NCBI GenBank assembly: GCA_947585105.1 | Contig: CANPWV010000011.1 | Span: 1-44,632, forward strand | Length of the DNA: 44,632 nucleotides | Origin: an uncultured Clostridia bacterium | GTDB lineage: Bacteria; Bacillota; Clostridia; TANB77; CAG-508 | Direction of reading: 5' to 3' | Shown: positions 1 to 8,288 of the stretch, in pieces | Layout: every line of letters starts with the position of its first letter | How positions within the stretch are numbered: the first letter of the stretch is position 1 | Made by a program: the position numbers and the translations under genes | The notes under the pieces: model-generated | What the model was told of the DNA's origin: nothing | Seen by the model: only the letters and a program-made list of their open reading frames with translations | Database searches by the model: none

Positions 1-585
1 AAGATTAGCAGGACCAAAAGCAGCTTGTAAATCATTATAAGAAACATAGCATAACATGTTCATACCTGGAGTAGTATTTCTTCCTTCATTAATACCACAA
101 GAAAGATAATGATCATAAGCTATTCTAGTGTTATCACCAAAAGCATTCTTTAAATCTTCATAGCTATCTACATAGTATTTAGCGTCAAAGAAATATGATG
201 ATCTTCTATATTCATTAACACCGATATTAATGAAATGATTATAAGCGCTAACATAAGCTGTACCCATTTGTTCAGGGTCGTGTATATCTACACCAGCTTT
301 TTCAACAAATTCTGTATATAAATCAGAATTATAATTTAAATAAGTCCAAACGTCAAAAAGTGGGCTTCCTGCTCTACCCTCTTTTATTCCGAATGTTAAA
401 TAATGATTATATGCTGCATCATAATCACCATTAACGGCTTCAGCTACGTCTTGATATCTAGCTAAATAGTATTCGCCATCAAATGTGATTTCTTCGATTG
501 TAGCAGCATTTGTTTTAGTTGCAAATATAGCTGTAAAAGCTAATAAAGCAACTAATACAATAAGTAATTTGCTTAATTTTCTCAC
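1..585 (-). CDS. Secreted repeat protein, 3' end outside window (partial)
   Basis: The first 195 codons of an exported protein are present; the C-terminus runs off the left edge. Translation starts at a GTG at 585, chosen because a strong AGGAGG site lies 8 bases upstream (complement of 594-599) and a signal peptide follows directly: basic VRKLSK, a hydrophobic core LLIVLVALLAFTAIF, and a likely cleavage after TNA. The mature part is a series of about 40-residue repeats of the form FD-x-x-YY-x-x-x-Y-x-D-(L/V)...AYNHYL-x-x-G-I-x-EGR, with three complete copies (the second carries an insertion) and the start of a fourth. Such repeats occur in clostridial surface and cell-wall proteins, usually beside another domain that would lie outside the window. 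Function is unknown; the surface location is inferred. Confidence 0.8.
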   Translation of the reverse strand, partial: MRKLSKLLIVLVALLAFTAIFATKTNAATIEEITFDGEYYLARYQDVAEAVNGDYDAAYNHYLTFGIKEGRAGSPLFDVWTYLNYNSDLYTEFVEKAGVDIHDPEQMGTAYVSAYNHFINIGVNEYRRSSYFFDAKYYVDSYEDLKNAFGDNTRIAYDHYLSCGINEGRNTTPGMNMLCYVSYNDLQAAFGPANL

Positions 586-644
586 AAAAAATTCCTCCTT
601 TTCATTATTTTTTTTGTTTTGTAAAATTTAGCTTTACGAGATGT

Positions 645-673
645 ATTATATATCTTTATTTTTAAAAAAGCAA
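645..673 (-). promoter_or_regulatory. Probable sigma-A promoter of the repeat-protein gene
   Basis: On the minus strand TTGCTT (complement of 668-673) is followed after exactly 17 bases by TATAAT (complement of 645-650), about 60 bases upstream of the GTG start at 585. Seen directly; activity is inferred. Confidence 0.6.
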
Positions 674-723
674 TACTATTCCGACAAAATTTTTAAAATT
701 TTTTCACATGTTATGAACACCCT

Positions 724-757
724 AAAAAAAGCGGATTAGAAAAAAATTTTCTAATCC
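724..757 (-). terminator. Intrinsic terminator after the phosphodiester glycosidase pair
   Basis: GGATTAGAAAA at 733-743 pairs with TTTTCTAATCC at 747-757. Read on the minus strand the stem is followed by a run of seven T (complement of 724-730). It lies 38 bases beyond the stop of the gene ending at 795 and separates that unit from the repeat-protein gene. Confidence 0.85.
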
Positions 758-794
758 ACAATCAAATAATTTTTTAAAAATTTTTTATACACAT

Positions 795-1778
795 TTAATT
801 AACAGCTGTCATATCTCCATTATTTTCGTCATCTTTTTCTAAAATAAAGGCTGTTGCGACAGGTCTTGAGCGGTGTTCACCGTTTAAAGATGTAGGGTCA
901 TTTATCATTCTATCCCCTACTACTAATTGGCAAGATGTTCCTCCATCTAAATCAGAAACATTTACAGCACCATAATTCTTCATTATTTCTGTTATTTCGC
1001 TTAATTTAGCACCCTCTCCTTTTGTTCTATCTCCATCAACACATAATAATAAAACTATTCCGTCTTCTCTTTGACCTATAGCGCTTCTAGCTGTTCTTCC
1101 GTTTGATTGGAAGGCTCCCCCACCGCTTGGAATACTTTTTGTTTCTCCATTTACAACTAAAAATGGAGAGAAAGAAACACAATCTCTTATTCCTCTACTT
1201 ACAACAGAATCTGAATCTAAATCTTCTAGAATAAGTCTATTATTACTATCAAATCCTACAATTCCTCCTCTAGAATTTCCATATCTAGTTCTTTCAATCA
1301 TTGTATTTTTTGTTATTGTAATTCCAGAAGGATTTGATCCATCACCATTAAAATCAGCGTCAGCAAATCCACCAGCGTTTATTCCAACTAATCCATTATT
1401 ATCAGCTACCATTTGATCTACATATTCACCTGAATAGCCTCTCTTTGAAGTAACTACAGCGTGAACTCTTTCTGGTTCATAAATTGCAACCAGATAACCT
1501 TTAAATTTTTCTCTACTTACAGGAATAACCTTAAAATCATTATTATTACTGTATCTTTCTAAAATTTGACGTTCATATTCATTTTTATCAGGATATTCTA
1601 AATATGTAACAGGTTCCTCAACATCTTCAGGTATTGGCTCTGTTTCATTTGATGAGCTAGCTACTTCCTTTTTATTTTTTGAAGAATTATCTTTTTGATT
1701 AACTCCAAAATATACTCCAACTCCAATTGCAACTAAAACAATTACAAGAATTACTACTATTAAAACTTTCTTCTTCAT
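795..1778 (-). CDS. Membrane-anchored phosphodiester glycosidase family protein
   Basis: This 327-residue protein has an N-terminal hydrophobic segment (about residues 5-25) and a Ser/Asn/Glu-rich linker, followed by a domain of the phosphodiester glycosidase (NAGPA) family, named for the enzyme that removes GlcNAc from mannose-6-phosphate tags. Family hallmarks visible are GINAGGF at about 132-138, the GGIVGFDSNNRL segment, and SDLDGGTS at about 275-282. In bacteria such proteins are thought to act on cell-wall or exopolysaccharide phosphodiesters; the substrate here is unknown. The protein is probably anchored outside the membrane. It lies 32 bases downstream of a paralogue and is followed by an intrinsic terminator, so the two form one transcription unit. 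Confidence 0.85.
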   Translation of the reverse strand: MKKKVLIVVILVIVLVAIGVGVYFGVNQKDNSSKNKKEVASSSNETEPIPEDVEEPVTYLEYPDKNEYERQILERYSNNNDFKVIPVSREKFKGYLVAIYEPERVHAVVTSKRGYSGEYVDQMVADNNGLVGINAGGFADADFNGDGSNPSGITITKNTMIERTRYGNSRGGIVGFDSNNRLILEDLDSDSVVSRGIRDCVSFSPFLVVNGETKSIPSGGGAFQSNGRTARSAIGQREDGIVLLLCVDGDRTKGEGAKLSEITEIMKNYGAVNVSDLDGGTSCQLVVGDRMINDPTSLNGEHRSRPVATAFILEKDDENNGDMTAVN

Positions 1779-1810
1779 ATTTTTACTCCTTCTACAAATT
1801 TATTTTTAAA

Positions 1811-2986
1811 TTATTCTAAGTAAAAACCAGTAGCGATCCATCTTGTTTTATGAGCACCTGTAGAATCGATAGGATCATTTATCAATTCTCCATTTACTAT
1901 CATTACGCTAGAAGTTCCGCCGTCTAAGTTTGCAGCGTTTATTACTGAATATCTTTGCATAATTTCAATTTCGTCATTCATATCAATTCCTTGTTTTAGT
2001 CCTGATCTTCCATCAACTACAAGCCATAATACAATTCCATCAGCTCTTTGTCCAATAACAGTTCTAGGAGCAACTCCCAAACCGCCATTTCCATAAACTT
2101 TTGAAGGTTCGCCATTTGTAATTATAAATGGTCCAAATGAAACGCAATCTCTAATTCCCAATTCTTTAGCTTTACCTAATGAGCAAGTTGAAGATAAAAT
2201 TAATCTATCTTCATTATCAAATCCAATAATTCCGCCATGATTTAATGGATAATTATCAGCTTTAATAACTTCTCCTTTTGACATTGTTATTCCAAGAGGA
2301 CTTCCACCTGTACTACTATAACCTGGATCGAAAAATCCTCCGCCATTTATAGCAACTCTAGCGTTAACTCTTTTAGCCATATCTTTTACATATTCTCCTC
2401 TTGAACCTAAATATTTTGTAGCAACAGTATGTATTTTTGACGGATCATAAATCACAGCTAAAAATCCATCGAAAGTTCTTCCTGTTTGTAATTTTTCATC
2501 TTTAAATTCTATTATTTTATAATCTAAATGATTTGGATCTCTTTCTAAAATCTGACGGTCATATTCATTTTTATATTCGATTTTTCCATTATTTTCGCCA
2601 TTTGCCAAAATTTGATCCATATTATATAGGCTTATATCTGTTGGAGAAGCGTTTTCAGCTATAGTATTTTGAGACATTACATAACTAATTGTAGGTTCAT
2701 CATAAAACCATCTAGCGTAGTATTGGTGGTGCATTGAAGTCTCAGCTGTTGTTACAAACCAATTTCTAAATTTTGTATTTGGTCCATAAACTACGAAAAG
2801 CCCAACATAGCAACAAACAGTTCCAAGTATGAAATTAAATATAAAGAATTTTTTCCATATCATACCAGTTTTTTCTTTTTTTCTAGCTTTTTGAGTTTCT
2901 TTTAGTTCTTCTTTTTCTTCTTTAATTTTTTCGCCAATTTCTTGAATATCAGCTATTCTAGCTTTTTTCTTTTTATTACTACTCAT
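1811..2986 (-). CDS. Membrane-anchored phosphodiester glycosidase family protein
   Basis: This 391-residue paralogue of the next gene has a charged, probably coiled-coil cytoplasmic N-terminus (residues 8-40, Lys/Glu-rich), one transmembrane segment (about 47-68) and an extracellular NAGPA-type domain from about 135 to the end. AINGGGF at 212-218 and NLDGGTSS near 350 match the family core. Both paralogues share the segment (E/D)YxRQILERxxN just before the domain, which points to duplication with divergence of the N-terminal anchors. It starts directly downstream of a strong promoter (3021-3049). The substrate is unknown; modification of a phosphodiester-linked wall polymer or capsule is a reasonable inference. 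Confidence 0.85.
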   Translation of the reverse strand: MSSNKKKKARIADIQEIGEKIKEEKEELKETQKARKKEKTGMIWKKFFIFNFILGTVCCYVGLFVVYGPNTKFRNWFVTTAETSMHHQYYARWFYDEPTISYVMSQNTIAENASPTDISLYNMDQILANGENNGKIEYKNEYDRQILERDPNHLDYKIIEFKDEKLQTGRTFDGFLAVIYDPSKIHTVATKYLGSRGEYVKDMAKRVNARVAINGGGFFDPGYSSTGGSPLGITMSKGEVIKADNYPLNHGGIIGFDNEDRLILSSTCSLGKAKELGIRDCVSFGPFIITNGEPSKVYGNGGLGVAPRTVIGQRADGIVLWLVVDGRSGLKQGIDMNDEIEIMQRYSVINAANLDGGTSSVMIVNGELINDPIDSTGAHKTRWIATGFYLE

Positions 2987-3020
2987 TTTCTATTCACCCT
3001 TTAATAATATTACGGAAGTA

Positions 3021-3049
3021 ATTATAATATTATTTCTATTTAATATCAA
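3021..3049 (-). promoter_or_regulatory. Probable sigma-A promoter for the phosphodiester glycosidase pair
   Basis: TTGATA (complement of 3044-3049) and TATAAT (complement of 3021-3026) are separated by exactly 17 bases on the minus strand. The box lies 35 bases before the ATG at 2986 and just after the rho stop codon, so the glycosidase genes have their own promoter. Confidence 0.7.
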
Positions 3050-3057
3050 TAGAAATT

Positions 3058-4381
3058 TTAAAATTTATTATTATCTAATCTTTCTTTAATAACTTCTAAT
3101 AAATCTTCGTTATCTCTAGTATTCATCATGACTTCCATAATTTTTTCGTTCATATCTGCTTGAGGCATACTTGAAATTGCTCTTCTTAATTTATAAATTA
3201 CTGATAATTCATCTTTACTAAGTAGCAATTCCTCTTTTCTCGTTCCAGACTTATTAATATCAATAGCTGGGAAAATTCTTCTTTCTGACAAGTTTCTACT
3301 CAAATGAACTTCCATATTACCAGTTCCTTTAAACTCCTCAAAAATTACATCGTCCATTCTACTTCCTGTTTCGATTAAGGCTGTTCCCAAAATCGTCAAA
3401 CTTCCAGCATCTTCAGTATTTCTAGCCGCACCAAAGAAACGTTTTGGTTTATATAATGCGCTTGGATCAAAACCTCCTGACAAAGTTTTTCCGAGATGAA
3501 GGAATAACTAAGTTATAAGCTCTAGCAAGTCTTGTAATACTATCTAATAATATTACAACGTCTCTATGTTGCTCTGTAAGTCTTTTAGCTCTTTCCAAAA
3601 CCATTTCAGCAACTTTAACATGGTGCTCTGGTTGTTCATCAAAAGTAGAATAGATTACTTCTCCTTTTACAGAACGCTTCATATCTGTAACTTCCTCTGG
3701 TCTTTCATCTATTAGTAAAACTATAAGTTCGCACTCTGGATTATTTCTAGAAATACTATTTGCAATTTTTTTCAAAATCGTTGTCTTACCAACTTTTGGA
3801 GGAGCTACGATCATTCCTCTTTGTCCTTTTCCAATTGGTGACAAAAGATCCATAAGTCTCATTGTATACTCATTTGAAACTGTTTCTAATCTCAATCTTT
3901 TATTTGGGTAAATTGGAATAAGATCATCAAATTTTCTTCTTCTCATAGCTTTTTCAGGGTGCTCACCATTTACCTCACCCACATAAATCAAAGCTGGGAA
4001 TTTCTCATTTTCTTTAGGAATTCTCATAATTCCTTTTACTTTATCACCTGTATCTAGTCTAAATCTCTTAATTTGAACAGGAGAAACATAAACATCTTTT
4101 GTAGTTGACAAATAATTATCTCCACGAAGAAATCCATAGCCATCTGGTAAAAGTTCCAAAATACCTTCAACATATTGATCTGACTCGCTTGTCAAATTAT
4201 ATCTTTCTTGAACATCTCCTTGTTCTTCTTCTAGATCTTCTTTTTCCTCATATTCTCTAAATTTTTTTGAATCTTTAATTACTTCAACTAACTCCACTTT
4301 CTTTAGTTTAGAAACATTAGGAATTTCTAAATCTTTCGCAATGTTTTTTAATTCTGTTACACTTTTTTCATACAAATCCAT
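3058..4381 (-). CDS. rho: Transcription termination factor Rho, read through a +1 frameshift at CGG
   Basis: Rho is the hexameric ATP-dependent RNA helicase that ends transcription. The N-terminal part starts at ATG 4381 behind AAGGTG and holds the SAP-like start ([19 protein letters not shown]), the RNA-binding cold-shock region (GYGFLR near 81-86), Walker [10 protein letters not shown] (193-201) and Walker [17 protein letters not shown] (275-290). After residue 296 (PSS) the frame meets CGG at 3493-3491 and would stop seven codons later. Dropping the C gives Gly and the conserved run [13 protein letters not shown], then KRFFGAARN with the Rho C-terminus ending at 3058. The corrected length is 441 codons, about 440 residues, normal for Rho. 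The overlap of frames is only a few codons, so one shifted product is expected. A random indel would be the alternative, but six other sites show the same pattern. Confidence 0.9.
3490..3493 (-). other. +1 frameshift site CGG-A in rho
   Basis: Minus strand reads TCT CGG AAA AAC in the entering frame and TCT (C) GGA AAA ACT in the corrected one. The restored residue is the Gly of SGKTLSGG, present in Rho proteins generally. The unshifted frame ends at TGA within eight codons. Confidence 0.88.
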
Positions 4382-4480
4382 AAAAGCACCTTAAAATACC
4401 GGACTTTACCAATATTTTTTCCTTTCTTTTTTATTTAATTTTGATTTTGGAAATTTTAAAAGAAATAAAAATCAATTATT

Positions 4481-4521
4481 CAATAGATTTTAAGCCTTAA
4501 AAACAAACTTAAAATCTATTG
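4481..4521 (-). terminator. Probable terminator after divIC
   Basis: CAATAGATTTTAAG (4481-4494) and CTTAAAATCTATTG (4508-4521) form a perfect 14-base stem with a 13-base loop. On the minus strand it overlaps the divIC stop codon and is followed by AATAATTGATTTTTATTT, a loose T-rich tract. It separates the yabP-yabQ-divIC unit from rho. Confidence 0.6.
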
Positions 4522-4791
4522 AGCAATATATACACGTTCATCTGGATAAAACATATCCATCTTATCTCTAGCTTGTTCTTCGATATAATCAGGAGATTCC
4601 ATATTTTCCTGACTCTTTTTTAGTTCTTCTCTTTCTTGTTTTTCTTCTTCAATTTGTGATTCGTAATAAGCTTGTTCTGATTCATGTTTATTTAATTTCT
4701 TTTGTTGATTTATAAAATATACTACAGTATATACAACGACCACTAGAATGATTATTCTACAAATCTTTTTAGATTTAAAGATATTTTTCAA
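4516..4791 (-). CDS. divIC: Septum formation initiator, FtsB/DivIC family
   Basis: A 91-residue bitopic membrane protein: basic cytoplasmic tail, one transmembrane helix (about 12-27, RIIILVVVVYTVVYFI), then a Glu/Lys/Gln-rich coiled coil (about 30-65) and the family end EEQARDKMDMFYPDERVYI. DivIC joins FtsL and DivIB in the division complex. Its position as the last gene of yabP-yabQ-divIC is the standard order in spore-forming Firmicutes, which supports the call more than the short sequence alone. It lies 6 bases downstream of yabQ. Confidence 0.85.
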   Translation of the reverse strand: MKNIFKSKKICRIIILVVVVYTVVYFINQQKKLNKHESEQAYYESQIEEEKQEREELKKSQENMESPDYIEEQARDKMDMFYPDERVYIAQ

Positions 4792-4797
4792 AAAACG

Positions 4798-5193
4798 TCA
4801 CTCCTTGATTTTGCTCTTTTTAAAATTCTTTTTTGCAAAATTATATGGTAATTTTAGCAATTTCAAGGCAAAAGCGAAAATCGACTTTATCAACCTTAAA
4901 ATTACATCAACTATTATAACACAGCTTTCAGATAATGTCAAAGAATAAGTTATAATTCCTAAAAATGTTGAAAAAACAAGATAGAATCTGAGTTCTCCGT
5001 TATTAAAAACTACCACGCTTCTGAAAAACATGAATCCAGAAATTGCCAAAAACAAAACATCTTGCAAATCTACCAGCCAATCACTTATTTTGAAATTTTT
5101 TCTAAAACCTCTAAACAAGTCAAAGATGAACATTATAAAAAGACCTATAATAAAGAACAAGCAAAAATTTCTTGATTGCTCTGAAACGCTCAT
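4798..5193 (-). CDS. yabQ: Spore cortex biosynthesis protein YabQ
   Basis: This 131-residue integral membrane protein has about four hydrophobic helices (residues 9-29, 43-62, 69-86 and roughly 90-115) and a Lys-rich tail. The motif FDLFRGFRKN after the first helix and DVLFLAISGFMFFRSVVVFNNGELRFY are typical of YabQ, a mother-cell protein needed for the spore cortex in Bacillus. It starts 11 bases after yabP and is followed by divIC. Its presence implies that the organism sporulates or descends from sporulating ancestors. Confidence 0.85.
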   Translation of the reverse strand: MSVSEQSRNFCLFFIIGLFIMFIFDLFRGFRKNFKISDWLVDLQDVLFLAISGFMFFRSVVVFNNGELRFYLVFSTFLGIITYSLTLSESCVIIVDVILRLIKSIFAFALKLLKLPYNFAKKNFKKSKIKE

Positions 5194-5204
5194 AAAAATA
5201 CCTC

Positions 5205-5507
5205 TTACTTAAACAATTTATTTAAAAATGATCCGCCTTTTCCAGTCTTTTTATCTCCGCTATTTTCTGAATATATCAGGCTATTTATTGTTCCATCTAT
5301 TGAAACATCTAAAGTGTCTATTGACAATTTATTTATTCGTAAATTTTCTCCTTTAATTGTTAGAAGCCCAAGCTCTGTTTCTAAAATAACCATTTGATCA
5401 TCAAAACTTAATACATCTTTTACTCCACTAATATTAAGCTTTTCACGGTTCTCCAAATAAATATTTTGATTTGAAATACTTGTTACTTTTTTATCTTCAA
5501 TAATCAT
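5205..5507 (-). CDS. yabP: Sporulation protein YabP (YabP/YqfC family)
   Basis: A 100-residue soluble protein with the beta-rich YabP/YqfC pattern: an N-terminal VTSISNQNIYLENREKLNISGV, then VLSFDDQMVILETELGLLTIKGENL, with LSIDTLDVSIDGTINSLIY near the end, followed by a Gly/Lys-rich tail. YabP is made in the mother cell and is required for spore assembly with SafA and YabQ in Bacillus. It is the first gene of the yabP-yabQ-divIC unit, just after the terminator of the aspartokinase gene. Confidence 0.85.
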   Translation of the reverse strand: MIIEDKKVTSISNQNIYLENREKLNISGVKDVLSFDDQMVILETELGLLTIKGENLRINKLSIDTLDVSIDGTINSLIYSENSGDKKTGKGGSFLNKLFK

Positions 5508-5536
5508 TTTTAAACATCTCCTTTACATATAATAAA

Positions 5537-5576
5537 AAACCAATATATTAGTTTATATGAACTAAAATATTGGTTT
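5537..5576 (-). terminator. Intrinsic terminator after the aspartokinase gene
   Basis: AAACCAATATATTAGTT (5537-5553) pairs with AACTAAAATATTGGTTT (5560-5576), 16 of 17 positions, with a 6-base loop. On the minus strand the stem runs into a T-rich tract (complement of 5531-5540), ending transcription from the gene that stops at 5634. Confidence 0.8.
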
Positions 5577-5633
5577 ATTACTTTTTATTTATTTAATTTT
5601 TGTGAAAAGCTTGTATATAGCGTTTTTTAGAAT

Positions 5634-6840
5634 CTAGAAAAATTTTTTATAAATTGCGTTTACAGCCAAATTTGCTTCTTCTATATTAACCAAAACTGAA
5701 ATTTTTATCTCAGATGTAGATATCATGTGAATGTTGATATTTTTCTCATATAGAGCCTCAAACATTTTACTAGCAACCCCAGGCTTATTCGCGATTCCGA
5801 CACCTATTATTGAAACTTTTGACAAATTTTCATTATGAATTATCTCTTTGAAATTTAGTTGTTCTTTATTTTCTTCTAAAACTTTCAAAGTTTTATTCAA
5901 ATCTAGCGAATTTACTGTAAATGTAATATTTTTAGAATAAGTCTCGCCAAACGCTTGAACAATAACATCAACATTTATATTATTTTTAGCCAAAACATCG
6001 AAAAGCTGGTAAGTCTTACCCATCTTATTTTCTAGGCCTACAACTGTTATTCTAGAAATATTGTCATCTTTAGCAACTCCATTGATAACTAAGTCTTCCA
6101 AAGATTTTTGGCTAGAAACCAAGCTTCCTTTATTAATTTTTTCAAATGTTGATTTCACATAAATCGGAACATTATATTTTTTTCCAATTTCAACGCATCT
6201 ATTATGAAGAACTTTAGCGCCCAAGCTCGCCATCTCTAGCATCTCATCATAAGAAATATTATCTATCTTTTTTGGGTTTTCGACAATTCTTGGATCTGTT
6301 ACGAAAACTCCATCTACATCAGTAAATATATCGCACCTTTCAGCTTTTAAACTAGCAGCCAAAGCTACAGCCGTTGTATCTGAGCCTCCACGACCTAAAG
6401 TTGTTATATTCAAATTTTCGTCTACTCCTTGGAACCCCGCTACAACAACGATATTTCCACTTTCTAATAAATCGAAAATCGAATCATTATTTATATATCT
6501 TATTCTACTGTTTCCAAATTCACTGTTTGTCACAATTGGAATTTGCCAACCTGTTAAAGATATTGCTGAATATCCTTTTTCTTGTAATAACATAGCAAGT
6601 TTAGAAATTGTAATTTGCTCTCCTGTTGAAACTAATACATCATGTTCTCTAGGATTTGAATTTTCAGTTATTTCTTTTTCTTCTGAAATCAATCTATCTG
6701 TAGTCTTTCCGCTGAGCTGAAACAACAACTACGACATCATTTCCTTTATTTTTTTCCTCTAAGATTTTTGACGCTACTTGATTTAATTTATCAATATTTG
6801 CAACGCTACTTCCCCCGAATTTTTGAACAATAATTCCCAT
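5634..6840 (-). CDS. lysC: Aspartokinase, read through a +1 frameshift at CGG
   Basis: Aspartate kinase phosphorylates L-aspartate, the entry step to lysine, diaminopimelate, threonine and methionine. The true start is ATG 6840 behind AGAAGGT: MGIIVQKFGGSSVANIDKL is the kinase signature. After 43 codons (VVVVVSAQ) the frame meets CGG at 6711-6709 and would end at TAG five codons later. Skipping the C gives the conserved GKTTDRLI and an open frame to 5634, with TTLGRGGSDTTAVALAASL and two C-terminal ACT domains (from about residue 265) that usually sense lysine or threonine. Corrected length is 402 codons, about 401 residues, exactly family size. An internal start downstream of the shift would lack the nucleotide-binding KFGGSS motif, so it could not give an active kinase. 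No lysine riboswitch is visible in the 140 bases upstream. Confidence 0.9.
6708..6711 (-). other. +1 frameshift site CGG-A in aspartokinase
   Basis: Minus strand reads GCT CAG CGG AAA GAC TAC AGA TAG unshifted, and CAG (C) GGA AAG ACT ACA GAT shifted. Shifted reading gives SAQGKTTD, matching the SA-x-GKTTD motif of aspartokinases. This is the only one of the seven sites whose preceding codon does not end in T. Confidence 0.88.
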
Positions 6841-6980
6841 TGTTTTACCTTCTTTATAAAAACATAAATAGTTAATTTAATTAAATCTTACTATTAATAT
6901 ATTATATTAATATTTTAATTAGATGTTAATATATAATTCTTACAATATCATAAAATTCCTGTCTTTTTTATAAAATTTAT

Positions 6981-7733
6981 TTATTTTTTTATTAAATACA
7001 CATCATAACTTGAACTCATTTGATATCCGACCTTTTGAGCCAAATACCAGCCATTTAAATTTGCGCAATCTACAACAGGATAAATATTTCTTTTCAAACA
7101 CTCTAAAATAAATATTGAATCTAAGCTAGAGCCGATTCCTTCTCTTCTCTTATCTGGATTTACTTTTATGTTTAGTTCAACAGAATTTTTATATCTAAAG
7201 CAAGAAACTACAGCACCAACTATTTCGTCACCTTCCAAGCAAACAAAGCCTAATCCTTTATTTTTAAAATCTTTGTTCATTTCTATATTTGTGCAAAAAG
7301 AATCTGTATTTACTATTTTTTCATAAATTTCGTTATCTATCAATTTCAAATGATATTTTGGATTTAAATTATCTATATAACTTTGAAGCTCTTTTTCATC
7401 AAATTTTTGATTATCTTTTGTAAGATATCTTGTGTACTTTTCCGCACTCTTTCCATAATAACTCTCGCAATACTTTTCCCAATCGCCACTAGGACTTACA
7501 ACTTTGACATTATCTGGTAAATTTTTCAAAAAGTCAATAGCCGTCTTTTCATCACATTTTCCATTTAAAAACAACCACTTACCAGCTATAACTCCAGCTG
7601 ATTTAGGATTATTAATATTATCTACAAATCCTTCTCCTTCCATACCATCGAAAAAAGTATCAGCCATGTGAAACTTTGGCTCCTCAAAAAAACTTCTTAT
7701 TAAATTTGCTTGTGAAAACCCTATTTTCTCCAT
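6981..7733 (-). CDS. GNAT family N-acetyltransferase
   Basis: A 250-residue protein starting behind a clear GAGGAG site. The C-terminal half has the GNAT fold: GLGFVCLEGDEIVGAVVSCFRY, then VELNIKVNPDKRREGIGSSL, where RREGIGSSL is the acetyl-CoA binding R/Q-x-x-G-x-G/A motif, and the end YLAQKVGYQMSSSYDVYLI. The N-terminal half (GKWLFLNG...VVSPSGDWEKYC) resembles the larger GNAT_acetyltran group found in Firmicutes rather than simple ribosomal acetyltransferases. The substrate cannot be told. It stands alone between the aspartokinase gene and a long gene-poor stretch. Confidence 0.8.
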   Translation of the reverse strand: MEKIGFSQANLIRSFFEEPKFHMADTFFDGMEGEGFVDNINNPKSAGVIAGKWLFLNGKCDEKTAIDFLKNLPDNVKVVSPSGDWEKYCESYYGKSAEKYTRYLTKDNQKFDEKELQSYIDNLNPKYHLKLIDNEIYEKIVNTDSFCTNIEMNKDFKNKGLGFVCLEGDEIVGAVVSCFRYKNSVELNIKVNPDKRREGIGSSLDSIFILECLKRNIYPVVDCANLNGWYLAQKVGYQMSSSYDVYLIKK

Positions 7734-8063
7734 CTTTTTCTCCTCTTCACTTATAATTTATAATTCATCAAAATTCATCACAAAATTTCAGCTATTTTTT
7801 ATCATTTTATCACAAAATTCCAGAAATTCAAGATTTTTTTAATTCAATTCCATAAATACTTCTGATAGTTTTTCAATTATTATTAGAACTATAATTTAAA
7901 CATTTTTCTTCTAATATCATATTATTAAAACCTAGTATACCATATTTTCCATATTTGGATTATATTGTATTCTAGTATCAAATTTATATAAATATTTTAT
8001 ATAATTGATGTCAATTCTATAAAATCTTAATTTGTTCAAGATTTAATCTCCTTAAAAATGAAT

Positions 8064-8093
8064 AGAGCAAAGGCTTTTTATTGCCTTTGCTCT
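8064..8093 (+). terminator. Intrinsic terminator-like hairpin
   Basis: AGAGCAAAGGC (8064-8074) and GCCTTTGCTCT (8083-8093) pair perfectly around an 8-base loop. On the plus strand a T5 run follows at once; on the minus strand the T-run comes four bases later (ATTCATTTTT). It may therefore end a plus-strand small RNA or stop minus-strand readthrough from the decayed ATPase locus. Confidence 0.65.
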
Positions 8094-8128
8094 TTTTAAA
8101 TACCATACTTTAATATTATTTTCAAATA

Positions 8129-8188
8129 TTAGGCTATGGATTTCCTCTTCAATAATACCTTACTTATTTAGGCTAAGGATCTCCTCTT
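8129..8188 (-). repeat. Tandem pair of 21-base repeats
   Basis: Positions 8129-8149 (TTAGGCTATGGATTTCCTCTT) and 8168-8188 (TTAGGCTAAGGATCTCCTCTT) differ at two positions and are 39 bases apart. On the minus strand the similarity extends a few bases upstream (TATTATT before each). Each copy can pair GGA with TCC over a short loop. Not recognised as a known element. Confidence 0.7.
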
Positions 8189-8288
8189 AATAATAATATT
8201 TTTTCAATATTATTATTTTAGTATACTCATTATACAATTTTTTATTACTTTTGTCAAACAAAATTATAAAAAATTTTCTTTTGTTTTT

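Larger units (their letters stand above)
7734..8288. other. Gene-poor AT-rich stretch
   Basis: No convincing coding region on either strand. It contains a hairpin with T-tract on the plus strand (8064-8093), a pair of near-identical 21-base repeats (8129-8149 and 8168-8188) and an AT hairpin TAATAATATT...AATATTATTA just to their right. The rest is very AT-rich and featureless to the eye. Together the hairpins and repeats could be a small non-coding RNA locus, but no known family is recognised. Confidence 0.5.

Noticed and set aside
3467..3480. Shine-Dalgarno-like AGGAGG just after the rho shift site as a stimulator or restart site
   Set aside because: It encodes the conserved SGG of Rho, lies at the wrong distance for a known stimulator of +1 shifting, and the other six sites lack it.
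6781..6840. CGG in TTCGGGGGAAGT near the aspartokinase start
   Set aside because: It is out of frame: TTC GGG GGA gives the normal KFGGSS without any shift.
6841..6980. Lysine riboswitch before the aspartokinase gene
   Set aside because: The region is too short and purely AT-rich, without the helices or conserved loops of a lysine riboswitch.
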